Source of the DNA: Strobilurus pachycystidiatus
Lineage: Eukaryota > Basidiomycota > Agaricomycetes > Agaricales > Physalacriaceae
DNA: 64,000 nucleotides
Assembly: GCA_019915135.1 (NCBI GenBank)
Contig: JAHLMK010000004.1
Span: forward strand, 2,728,001-2,792,000
Direction: 5' to 3'
Both the position numbers and the translations under genes were made by a program. Below, piece after piece: positions 9,707-20,544 of this stretch. The notes beneath the pieces were generated by a model that did not search any database, was not told the DNA's origin, and worked only from the letters and a program-made list of their open reading frames with translations. Position 1 is the stretch's first letter, and each line of letters opens with the position of its first letter.

Positions 9707-11762
9707 ATGTTCACGTTCACCAGGCCTCCCACACCACAGCCGTCCATACTGACCTGGAGCGGTAGAAACCTGGCAAAAGTGAGTCTTTTTACCCCGTTGT
9801 TGCAGGAAATTTGTCCTCAAACACTCCAGGGAGTCGGACGTCCTCCCACAAGACTTATTCGCACACGTTTCACGACAAACGACGCCTACCGGTCCGGACC
9901 TGTTAGCGGTAGAACGCTCGCCGCAAGGCTTCGAAATTCTGGGAAGAGTAAGTATTTTTTGGCCATTCTGCCCCGAGGATCTCGAGCTCACAGTGATACA
10001 GGGATACATCTCTGGGACGCCTTCGGCGTCCTCCCACACGACGACGCGTACCGGTTCTGACCGTTAGTGGGAGAACGCTCGCCGCAAGGCCCGAAAATTC
10101 TGGACAAAAGTGAGTATTTTTGGATCATTTTGCGCCGAGAACCTCGAGCTCACAGTGCATCGTTTGTCTCTGCTCTAGGGTGTCGGACGCCTTTGGCGTC
10201 CGCGTCCTCCCACAACACCATGCACACATCCTATCACGACGACGTGTACCGGGTCTGATGTGTGAGCGGTAGAACGCTCGCCGCAAGGCTTCAAAATTCT
10301 GGCCAAAGTGAGTCTTTTTGGGCATTTTTGCGCGGAGATTTCGAGCTCACAGTGATACCTTTTGTCTCCACTCCAGGGTGTCGGACGCCTTCGGCGTCCG
10401 CGTCCTCCCACAACACCAATTCCTCGCGAAACAACACATACCGGGTTTGATATGTGAGCGGGGGAACGCTCGCCGCAAGGCTTCGAAATTCTGGCAAAAG
10501 TGAGTCTTTTTTGGTCTTTTGGGGCGTGGATTTTTGAGCTCACCGGGAGACAGTTGACGAGAATTCAAACGCCATTCGTAGCCCTTCAGGGTCGCGGAGA
10601 CGGAGAGCGGGAGACGGGGAGGTACGCGTCCGAGTCTTTGTTTACTTTCCAGGGCACTGACAGCGGCTCAGGCGGACAAAATCTTGTCGAAATAACGGCG
10701 GGATGAATACCGCGGCATTCCAGACGTTCACCGGCACATCCCGCCACGAATAGCAACCAACAAGATCGCGATGAGCTTGCCATCATTCTGCGCCCTGCGT
10801 ACGAGCATGTTGATTTCGTGCCAGATTGGGAAGAACGCAGTACCTGGCTCACTGGAACGAGACGTACACGGGCTCCGCGAGGATCCTGGGATCCGAGTTT
10901 GGGTAAGTGCGTTCATCTTCTTCGACTAAGCCGTCGCTGACCTTTCATTGGCAGGAACGGCGCCTGCGGCGCCTTCGAAGAACGTCCTTTCGGACCTCAT
11001 TGACTTTGGGAGCGGAACGGCCAAGGTGCGTACTCCGTTCATTCGCTGTTCAATTCCCGACTAATTGAACGTCAGATGCGCTCGAATCCTCGCATGTCTA
11101 ACGCGCACCTACCTCAATCGCAGGACGACGGACTTCCCGGGTCCACTCTCCACTTCAAAGTTCCGTTTCCAAGTCGGCGTCCATACGCCCTTGATGCCGA
11201 TTTGGATCTGAAGAATTTCGGTTAGCCGGACTTCTAGGTGACGCCGGATACGAGGTACATTACCTTCTTGCGATCCCTGAGTTCCTGAGCTAACGGCGCT
11301 CAGATCCAGGTGGTCCGACTGCGACCCGTACACGGTCCCAGGATTGAAGCGATGAGCTCGTTGCGCGAGCTGCAGGTGTCCGAAGTCGGTGGAGTGCTAG
11401 CGGGGTCTTAGAGGTAAGTCAGCCGTCGTCTATGCAATTCCCGTTTCTGAATTTGCGTACCTGTCTATGTATCAGCACTGCTCGACTCATCGCCGACCCC
11501 AGCGGACCCACAGAGTGATTCAGGCGTTGCTAAGGATCAACGTCACCGAACGCCACATATCTCCCAAACAAACAGGTGCGTACCTTGTTACTCTCGTTAC
11601 CGTTTACGCTACCAACATCTTCTTGCAGATCTGCGCCTTCGAATAGCGACAAAGTTGGTCAGCTGGGTGGGACCCGCGGAGGGTGTAGTTGAAGGTTCTG
11701 GCCGCAGATCAGAGCGAGAGGCGCCGCAGGCGCGCCAGACCGATTTCGCATCCCCGAAATGA
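9707..11762 (+). CDS. Gene A spanning units 1 and 2, intron-rich hypothetical gene
   Basis: An ATG at 9707 opens a short first exon (MFTFTRPPTPQPSILTWSG...) that ends at a GTGAGT donor and is conserved in three units. It is followed by the repeated exon-like units (9,750-10,540), an exon containing RPAYEHVDFVPDWEERSTW at about 10,765-10,903, and then the exons described for unit 1, ending at the TGA at 11760-11762. Joining the exon ending at 10,903 to the next one keeps the frame (SLG then TAPAAPSKN). The 1-nt deletion at about 11,222 and stops in several repeated exons suggest that this copy is decaying. Function unknown; the Ser/Thr/Pro-rich short exons resemble no family I can name. Confidence 0.4.
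9750..10540 (+). repeat. Tandem array of exon-intron-like units (unit 1)
   Basis: Five imperfect units of about 160-200 bp. The motif AACGCTCGCCGCAAGG starts at about 9913, 10074, 10273 and 10465 (spacings 161, 199 and 192), with an earlier partial unit at about 9755. Each unit has a GTGAGT- or GTAAGT-type donor after a Lys/Gly-coding end, about 45-60 nt of intron-like sequence containing GAGCTCACAGTGATAC, an acceptor-like CAG or TAG, and a block with the palindrome GGACGCCTTCGGCGTCC. One frame reads ERSPQGFEILAK at the end of each block, but a TTA to TGA change stops it in two units. The reading frame is therefore uncertain. Confidence 0.8.
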
Positions 11763-12743
11763 GTAGATCTAGCGTATAATTCATACTTTGCATGTAGAGA
11801 GACGATGCAATGAAACGAATCATATATAACTTCACTTTGCTTGGAAATGAGTAACAAAAAGACTTACCAGGTCAACAATTGACTCAAGACACCCTAAGAC
11901 AATGCCTTCAACATCCCCGAGGTCTATACAGACGTCAACGAGCGCGGGTGGACCCTAGAAAGTAGGGAAGGGCATTAGTACATGTCCAATGAATACATGC
12001 ATGGACCCGGAACGACGGCGAGGTTGTTCAACATACCGTAACCCGCGGATATCGAGTTATGGAAATAACAAACGTCCAAATGAGCCTACCGAACATTTCG
12101 CACCATCTTTTTCCAGGGGTCGCGAAACAGATTCTGGAATCCTGAAGTGGGACCCTTACCTTGACGTTCGCGTAATTTCCGGGCAGCCGGACTGGGATTT
12201 TGTTGGAGGATGGTCTCCGCTATGTGAGCGGGCGACATAAGTCGTGTGCAGCGTATAGTGAGCGGAGAGACGCGAAAAGCATTGGGAATGGTCGTCGTCG
12301 ATGGCAGAGTTCCATATCGGGAACCGCCGGATCGTCAACGTGGCTTGACTCTGCACTACGACCTCCGCTTTGCTCACAAGCACTGTAAATAGATACACCC
12401 CCCTTATAACTCTCCCTGTTCGACTCACCAGCTCAATTTTACCTGGAATCAAATATAGTGATTGCGTAAGTGAAATCCCGGCCAAATTTGGAACGGAGAA
12501 CTTGCCAGTGGTTCAAGCTCGACTTTTCGTGTCGTGCACGTCTGGCGCGATCCCTGGACCCTGCGAAGCGATGCGATCTGGATTATCTCCAGATATGACG
12601 CGTCGCAGGGTCCCCTGCTCTATCTAATCTGGCCTCGGTGGCAGTGACCACTCCCGGTGCTCCTCCGTCCCCAAGCGCGCTTTTTGTTGCTCTTCTCCGT
12701 GTATCTGGCTGACTGCAGTGGGTCTTCTTCCAAGCATTCTGTC

Positions 12744-12998
12744 TTATTTCAGCTTACCTTCCGCCAACTTGACGCGCAGATTCGTGACTGACATAGTAAT
12801 CAATGATAAGTACTTTGGTCGCGGCGGAGAAGCGCACTTTCCATACAAAAAGTACGTACCTTCCCGTTGCAGTCCGTCGGCTATGAACCTTACTGACTCA
12901 TCGCCAAGACTTATCAACCAATCAACGAACGCGCTTGGACTTATTTGCAGGGCCTGGAGCGCGAGATACGCGCACGGGAAGTATAGTCCTATTTGCAT
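12744..12998 (-). CDS. Small hypothetical ORF, 84 aa (unit 2)
   Basis: Exact counterpart of 1890-2144, offset 10,854, with the same translation. Confidence 0.3.
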   Translation of the reverse strand: MQIGLYFPCAYLALQALQISPSAFVDWLISLGDESVRFIADGLQREGTYFLYGKCASPPRPKYLSLITMSVTNLRVKLAEGKLK

Positions 12999-13056
12999 AT
13001 CAACCGAAAACTTCGTTTAGCGGTTCTCCTTGACGGCGCGCATCAGACGGGCAGGG

Positions 13057-13318
13057 TCAGGGATGACAGTGATGGGGCTGCGCATGAAACGCTGCCGGTG
13101 TTTTGGGTGGTGGAGAGTCGAACGGAGAAGAGGGAAAGTGCGCAGAAGCACTTTGGGCACAGCGGGTAAGTTCTGAGATGTAGGTGTCGTTCTTCATCTG
13201 ACTTCGACCCAGGTCTTCATCCCGCACTTTCATTCTACTCGTATCACTGCTCGCTCAGGGCGTCTGACATCAGGAGCGAACGCGTAGCAACCTCGGGAAT
13301 AGTGGCGTATATTTTCAT
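13057..13318 (-). CDS. Short two-exon ORF (unit 2)
   Basis: Same sequence and exon layout as 2203-2464 (offset 10,854), including the GC-type donor. Confidence 0.3.
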
Positions 13319-13393
13319 TTCACCTCAACGTAAGTTTCCGGTCTCAAAATGACCCCATCCTTTTCTACCCTGACTCACTAATACTTCATTCCA

Positions 13394-15854
13394 GGCCCTG
13401 ATGATGTGTCATTATGAACCCAGGCGATATAAGTGCGGACGGAGGCGTCCGGAGAAGGTATGGGGTCTACTCGCCTTCCTCCTCCGTTTCTTTCTTCCTT
13501 TTCCTCACTTTCTCGAAGTCTATCTGCGTATTCTCATTGATATTGCTTCCGTGTTGCCGGACACCTCCCCGTTTTACTTTTCAATGTATTATTTTGGGAC
13601 CGGGAGGGCCGGAGGGACGCGTTGGTTATAAGTCACGCCCCTCTGTTTGTTGATTCCCAGGCTCCTTATCTTCCTTCCACCACCATCACTCTCAACACAC
13701 ATCACTTTGCTCCATGGTCGTCTCCCAGCTCCTCCTCGACGTTGCCGTCGCCCTCAAAGAACAGTCTTCGTCACCTCAAGTCCGCGGACCTCGACTTCCC
13801 GCCTCCTAGCTCGCCACTGGCCTGTTCCATCAACAGGATGCCTCTCATTGCTGCCGATAGCACGCACTCGCTGCCGTCGTCTGGTATGTTTCTCGCGGCT
13901 GTCCGTTTGCCAAAGCATGCTGACATCTCTTACAGACCCTTATCTCAACGTTGACCATGCCTTCAGCGACCGCGAACCGGCGGGAAGAACGTCCAAGGGG
14001 TATTCTTTAGACCCTTTGCGTCAGCGCGGACACCTTGTACGTCGTCGTCGCCATCTCTTCTGCGTGTCTCCGTTCTTACTCATCACTGCGCCACATGTAG
14101 TCAGCACCCAAAACCTCCGCCCCGTTACTGGCGCGTCGCCCATACTCTGGCAGACGTCTTGAGCTCTTGCGGTGATCAGCCATGCGCCAGGTACGCCTAT
14201 TCATCTACTGCTGCCACGTATGTCTTTGTGCCAACCCTGTTCACAGTATCCGGCCATCGTTAACAACGGCGGACCGAACACACTCGTCTCCATCTTTCAC
14301 ATTCAAGCCTGCCATTCTTTAGCATGTCTGGGTATAGCTGTTGCGCTCCCGTCCGCCATCTGACGTCCCTAGTATGTCAGTACCGCCGACATCTCACTTC
14401 AACTGACCGGATATTGCGCCACCAGGATCTATTGTACGCCCTCGGGACCGTGGGAGGCGACTTCCGGCACACTCACAGCATTGACTGAGTCCATTTGCTG
14501 CGCTCTCGCGTGTCCGGTACGTCCGTTCGCTCGTGTATATCCCGACCGCCTTGCTGACTCACCACTTCGATCCAGTCGTAGTCCACGGCGGTGGACCCAG
14601 TATTCTCGGCCGCCCTGCGGCGCAAGTTTGACGCCGACAATGCTTGTCATTGTTGACACCGTCGCTCACCACCAACTGTCCCGGATGGTGAGCTTTACAT
14701 TGCACTCTGACATTCTCCTCAACACTGATATGCCGGCAGTCCGACGGCTGGAGCGGCGTCTCTCGCTCATTCTACTGGCTATCAACGTCGTAGACGTCGA
14801 GTCACTGACCTCCGTAAGTCGTTTACAAGTCATTACTATGACCGCGTATACCAACTGTCACCCATAGGTGACTTTGCAACTTGAATTCCGGACGCTACGG
14901 TGATCAGCCAGCCATGGCAGGTGGCGCTCAACTACGCGGGCCCTCTGCGCACTATCTGGTGTCCCGTGCTGCATCCATTGACGCTGGTATTGCCGGTAAG
15001 TCGTTAATCTTCGCGTATGCACCATTATAGCTGATATGCTGTACAGCCCGACTCAACGCATCTCTGCCGACGTGCAAAGGGTCACGTTTGACCCCCTCAA
15101 AGCCGAGTGCACTTCCGAGTACCCCTCGTCAACATCTCCGAGGCCGCTCAAGACGTTTCGGTTGACGATATGCTATGTTCGCGGTACGCCGAATCTTTTC
15201 CCAGTTGCTCATTCCGACATGTAGCGACACATCGATGACTGTTGCTGCCCATGAGTAGCCGCTCAGCTTAACGCTGCCTTCGTATGACCTTGGTAGGTCC
15301 ATGTTTCGTTTTTGTTGCTGAAGTATGGACATGTTCGTCATAGTGTTCGACTCCTCCATTAGATACCGGTATGTTTTCGTCGTTCCGTTCGGTGCTGGCT
15401 AATTGCTGCCAGTGCACGCTGGATATCAACACTCACGATGCCGGGAAGTTACGGCCTGCTCCCCAGGACGTCCATGCCATCCGCGTTACCTTCGGGAACA
15501 CCGGCATTATGGTCTTGGTAAGATGTTGACTCCGTCGTTGAGCAGTCTTGATGATGCTCTCGGTATGTTCGATACCGTTCCCCGCTTTCACGCTTCTTAC
15601 TGATACGTTCTTCGACACTAGTTAACATTGTGAATCATCCTGGCTACGCTTCTCGAGTGCCATGCCTTCTGACTGGGATTATTGTGAGTCAGTTCTTACG
15701 CTCCATCATTCGTGACGTGTTTACTTTCATCTTCAGTTTCTGCGCCCTACAAGGTCATTTGGATGTTGTTGTTCACATCCGCGTCTCGCGAAGAATGTAC
15801 GTATTCATCGTCTGTTACATGCCGTCATAACTTCTCACCTGCGCAAGTCCTTTT
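13394..15854 (+). other. Tract B (unit 2)
   Basis: Same sequence as tract B of unit 1 at offset 10,854; nothing further to separate them. Confidence 0.35.
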
Positions 15855-16053
15855 GTAAGTACTCGTAACAAACACGCCCGCACCTTGTAGTGTGGGTTAT
15901 ACAAGTCACTTGTATATATTTACTTACGACTCTGCTTGCCGTTGCATGCATAAGTATGTACTACTCGCCGCAGTATCGCTACCGTCAACATACTCGACCT
16001 CCATCCGACCCATGGTGTGGCGCAGTCGTATGGTGTGGCGACGCCTAGCTCCT

Positions 16054-16358
16054 GGCAACCGAACCGGAAGAGTTCGGCCGACCAAAGGTGGCCGATTGCG
16101 AGCATCCCGAGAATGCTGAGCAGGGCGGCAAGCGGCGTGGAGAGGCCGTAGCATGCTCGCAAGCCGGTGATGAGGTTGGAGATGGTCACTTTGCGACCGT
16201 CGCGCGGGCTACGGAGGAGTGTGAGACGGTGCATTACAGGAAGAGATGTATCCGTGGTTCGCCATTGTATTCAACCCAGGACAGACTGAGCGACTGTCTC
16301 CAGGACGTGGTGCGCTGAAGTCGTGGCCGTTAAGGGCAGGAGATGGACTAGGCGGCAT
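16054..16358 (-). pseudogene. Heme-thiolate peroxidase, 5' fragment (unit 2)
   Basis: The same truncated copy as in unit 1, with the same donor deletion and the same breakpoint. The damage therefore predates the duplication or conversion that made units 1 and 2 alike. Confidence 0.85.
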
Positions 16359-16384
16359 GATGATGGTTAGTGGCAGAGAAGCAT

Positions 16385-17430
16385 GGAGGGCTTCCCTATA
16401 TAAACCTCATACTGTCCAAGTCCGTGTCACCCGAAGTCACACTATATAGTCTATCAAAGAATGCTCTTTCGGCTCCGTTAGCGTCCTCTACATAAAGATC
16501 ACCTTGTTGAATGTGACGTCCATCACCCACCCAGTTTCATCAGAAATTATTCCATCTACGCAACAATGGAGAGTACACCTGAAGTACCGTCTTCATTATC
16601 TGAACGATGGTTACTTAACTTGGTAGAAATCATATTCGAGTCTACAATTTGATGTGAGCTGGCTGACGTCTCACTGACACGTCTTGACACGTAGCGGACA
16701 TCATGACTCTGTAGATACCCTTTCATAACTTTGCAAAGAAAGCAAAGACAGTAGATATAAGTACTTCTAAGTTACATTTGCCGAGTTGCTGCTGTTAAGG
16801 GCCCCTGTGAATGATAGCGGTGGCGAGCATAGTATCGCGTGCAAGGTCACGGTGCCACCCCGTAGCCATCACTTATCCCGCCACATGCGGACTGCAAAAT
16901 CAAGCGCATTGATGGTGATGGCGATTCGCGTGCGCTAGCCTCGCCGCCGTCAGCGCCAACGGTCAAACCATGACAGTGACGGGCGTATCACCGTCACTTC
17001 ACCTCCAAATTCAACCAGGAGTGTGCCACACTCTGAGTCCACCCGGCAGGACCAGGAATTTAATCTGAAAGAGTTACTATTAGGATCAACGCTCGCACTC
17101 ACCCTGTTCTACTGTAAGGCGGCCCCTTACAAAGAGACAACATTGTGTATTTCCTTCTCGCCACAGCGCTATGGGGCGGGCTGCCTGTGATTTACCGTGC
17201 CCTGCATCAGTTGTGAGGCGTCATTTAATGATCTACCCGCCGGATCAGGCTTCCTTGATGAGGGAGGATTGGAAAATCAAACGCGTTGATGGGAAGGATT
17301 GCGATCGTGTAACGGCGCGTGGAGCAAAACGAATTCTGAAATTGCAGTCAAGAAAAGGGATATAGTAGTACAAACAGTTCAACTGCAATAGAGAGCAAGA
17401 TGAGAGCACGGATAAATACGAAAAAAGTAC
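16385..17430. other. Spacer between peroxidase and GATA genes (unit 2)
   Basis: Counterpart of 5,530-6,560 with scattered substitutions and small indels, beginning right where the perfect match with unit 1 ends. No gene seen. Confidence 0.6.
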
Positions 17431-17438
17431 AGATAAAA

Positions 17439-18423
17439 TCAAACGGAAGCCGCCTTGTCGTCTTTGTCTTCCTTTTCCTTCACAAGCGTGGGTGGCGGGG
17501 ACCACTGCCGCTCCTGGACGCCGTTCCAGTCTGACCTGGGCGGGGATGGGTCCCGGGAGTACGAGTGCGGGGTATAGGGCCGCTTGTCGACGGTGGAGAA
17601 GGGCGGGAGGGTCGGGCCAGCGTACATGCCTGGGGGCGGCGGCGGCGGCGGGAGCGGATGGGAGAGCGAGGGCGGGGTGTTGTGTGACGGCGGGGTGCGC
17701 ATGGGCATGTGCGGGGACGCGTGGTGGTACTCTGCGCGCTGAGCGAGGGCGCTGCCTGCGAGCGGGCCGCGCTTGTGCGGGAACTGCTCGGGGCGCGGGC
17801 GGGAGTGGGTGCGCTCGAAGAGGCCGCACTTGTTGCAGAGGACCTTGCCGGGCGAGAGGTTGGAGCGGCGCCACGTGGAGGTGTCGGTGGTGCAGCAGTT
17901 GAAGCACCTGCGGCGGACGCGGTCCGACAGTTTTGTGGATGCGTCTTCGGTGTACACGATCGACGACGGGTGCGGCGGCGGCGGGTAAGCCGCGGGGTGC
18001 GCGTGGTGCATGTGGTGCAGCGACGACGGGTGCGAGGACGGCAGGTCGTAGTAGCCGTGGGGAGCGTGGTGGGGCGGCGGCGCTGGGTACGGCTGGTAGG
18101 ACGAGGGCGGCGGGTAGTACGGCGGCGGCGTGCGTGGCCCGCCGAGCGTCGCGATGGGCGGCGGGGAAGGACGACGGCGCGGGTATGGTTCGACGCGGTG
18201 CGGCATTGTTTGTGGCGTCTGATAGCTTGGCGGGTATGGATTTGACGCTGGCTTCTAGGACAGGCGTCAGAAAAGATGGACAAGGCTGGGAACGGGACTC
18301 ACCACAAGCGCTGGGTCGATTGCTGTTGCGTGCTGGGCGTCGCTGTGGCGCGAATGGGGCCGCTCGTCGTCGTGCTCGTGCTCGACGTCGTCGCTGGGCG
18401 GCTGGCTGGGTGTGGTCTCTCAT
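17439..18423 (-). CDS. GATA-type zinc-finger protein with damaged exon 1 (unit 2)
   Basis: Exon 2 (17439-18218) encodes the same 255 residues from MPHRVEPYPRR to the end as units 1 and 4. Exon 1 (18303-18423) lacks 23 bp around 18,396, which shifts the frame after MRDHTQPAAQ; a second 9-bp loss at about 18,333 is harmless. The spliced N-terminus used by the other units is therefore broken. The protein could only be made from the internal ATG at 18206 or by other splicing. Retention of an unchanged exon 2 suggests either that the internal start is enough or that the sequence was corrected recently. Confidence 0.78.
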
Positions 18424-19885
18424 CTGGATCAAAGCCAAAGTATAAGAACAATTCAGCGAGCGGACTCCAACGCACCTTGACGCGTTACTCTCTGCGGATG
18501 GCGTCCTCACATCGGCTGCTCACCTCCACGGCAGTGTGTTGTCCTCGCGTCGTGCATGGCTGGTGGTGGATCGTCCTCGCGTCGTGGTAGATCGCAAGTC
18601 TCGTTACCCGTCCCCCTTCGACTCCTCCCCCGAGTGTGCTGCCGAATGATCCATCCCCCCGCCGACTGATTCGCGAGCCCTTCTCCCTGCAGATATTCCC
18701 TTGTTCGGACGCCGTGCCTTGAAAAAAAAGCGATAAAAGAGAACTTTTTCGCATTCGCCCTTACGTAATCGTACTACTCGACCGGAACCGTCCCCTCCTA
18801 CAGAGGTCGCGGCTCGCAGAAAACGGGGGGCGCGACTCCCCCACAGGCTAGGCGCAAGTATCCCCCGGTACCCGCAAGTCCCCCGCAATCCCCCCTGCCA
18901 CCCGCTGCGACTCCCTCCCGCTTGACAAGTGCGCCGGCTCCGAGGCGCGGGGACCGTGAGGAGGTGGGTGGGGACTCTCCTTCGCTGCGGGGGGTCCAAC
19001 CATGAGGAGGTGCGAGGAAGAGCCGGGCGGGGTGGGCGTTCGATCCTTCTGCTGAGGGGTGGAGTCCGTGAGGAGGTGATTGAGGACCGTCCTTCGGCGG
19101 GAGGGGGCTCAACCGTGAGGAGGCGGGAGGAGGCGGTGTCGTGAGGCGGTGGTGCCGGTGAGGGATACGTCCGGTGATCAGGGGTCTGCGGCGCGCGCTG
19201 GATGATGACGGATGGGGCTGCGCGTCTTGCACATACGATGAGATCGCCGTAGTTCGTGTCTCCGGCGGCGGCGGCGACAACCTAGACGCCGTTAGCGGGA
19301 TTATGGTGTTGAACGGAACACGCACCTTGCAATCCCGTTCTCGCATCACCTCCGTCACCAGCTCTCGATACGGCGTCTCAACGCATTTTGGTCACCTATA
19401 TGACGCGTAAGTAAGTGAACAATGAGCAGTCAACAAGAAAAGGAGACACACCTTTGACCCAGAGATGAGCTCGTCCGGCGTCGTTTCGCCGTCTTGGCGC
19501 GTTGCGAATTCGGACTCGGACAGGCTAGAATGAACCGAATAGTAAGTAACCAGCTTGAAAAGAAGCAAGTTGAACCAATTGCGTACCTTCATTCACGCCT
19601 GCAGGCGTCCGAGCTCGAAATCAACGCACTGGAGAAAGGAAGGACCGCGAGAGAGTGGTGGTAAGAGGACAACGTCCACGCAAACTCCGACTTTGATGAT
19701 GACCCGCCCAAATAGGCAGTCACCACCTTAACCGCGACCGCCACCGTCCCACAAGCAGCGCGAGGACACGCAGCTCAAGTCACCAACTGAGGAGTGAACA
19801 GTAGAGAGAGGAGAGGGCAGGAGAGGAGAGGGCAAAATACGGCGGCGCATACTGGCAGCAATTCGAGAGGGCGGGAACAAGAGCC
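18424..19885 (-). promoter_or_regulatory. 5' flank of the GATA gene (unit 2)
   Basis: As in unit 1 to about 19,190, then a diverged version of the leader blocks (LSESEFATRQDGETTPDELI and ETPYRELVTEVMRERDCK). The frame of the second block is kept in spite of several changes, which argues that it is translated. A 22-bp segment (GCTGGCTATCCTC...) present in units 1 and 3 is missing near 18,497. Confidence 0.38.
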
Positions 19886-19928
19886 CCAATCACGGTACGG
19901 AGCCTTATATACCTTCCAGGCAGCCAAT
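19886..19928 (-). promoter_or_regulatory. TATA box flanked by CCAAT boxes (unit 2)
   Basis: Same elements as at 9059-9101: TATATAA at 19905-19911 between CCAAT elements at 19886 and 19924. Confidence 0.5.
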
Positions 19929-20544
19929 CGGCGTCTCTCGGTCTGGACACACCGCGGCGTTTCACATAACCCTGATGCAACAAACAACCAAACAACACGC
20001 CGCCACATACCCTTCAATCCCAATTCAATTCACCTCCGTCTCGTGTCTTTGACTCAGCCCGTCCGCTCTCAACACATATGTTGTATGATCAGTGTACCAT
20101 CTCGGATCAGAGCTCACACCAATCCACCTCTGAGTCTCCAATCCCTACAATTTACGAACACGTAAGAATATCCACTTTGATGTGCACTCGCGTACCTGCC
20201 TAGTTACTTACTCAGGGAACACGGCCTCTTACACGGCCTCACTCCAAGACTTCCTCTTACACAGCAAGAATCATAATCTAAATGCACAGCCTGACGAGTA
20301 CTCGGAAGAATCTTAAGCACCATGCGAGAGAGCAAAGCAAGATCTCGGAGTTGAGGATTAATGCGGGATCGGGCAGGGTTCAGACTTAATTGGTGTGTGT
20401 GTCAGGCGCGCAGCAGAAGCAAATGAGCCGATGGAGCGCAGTCAGTCCTGAGGTGAACCTGGAACGGTAACCATTCCCCGTCCCTCGCATCAACCCTTCC
20501 CGCTTGTAAACCTCGTCCCATGAGGTAAGTTTCCGTCACCCGTC

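Larger units (their letters stand above)
1..10854. repeat. Tandem repeat unit 1 (10,854 bp)
   Basis: First of four head-to-tail copies. The window begins at a sequence that recurs at 10,855, 21,513 and 32,482, which I use as the unit boundary; the true boundary is arbitrary. Positions 1 to about 5,530 align without any indel to 10,855 to about 16,384 and appear identical wherever I compared them. After about 5,530 the two units differ by scattered substitutions and small indels. The right end (about 9,698-10,854) instead matches unit 3 with a constant offset of 21,627 and few substitutions. It contains gene A (partial), short minus ORFs, tract B, a broken peroxidase gene, a GATA gene and an exon-like repeat array. 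Confidence 0.95.

Noticed and set aside
9750..10540. CRISPR-like repeat array
   Set aside because: Units are 160-200 bp and internally conserved throughout, with splice-like borders and no short repeat/unique spacer pattern; the genome is eukaryotic.
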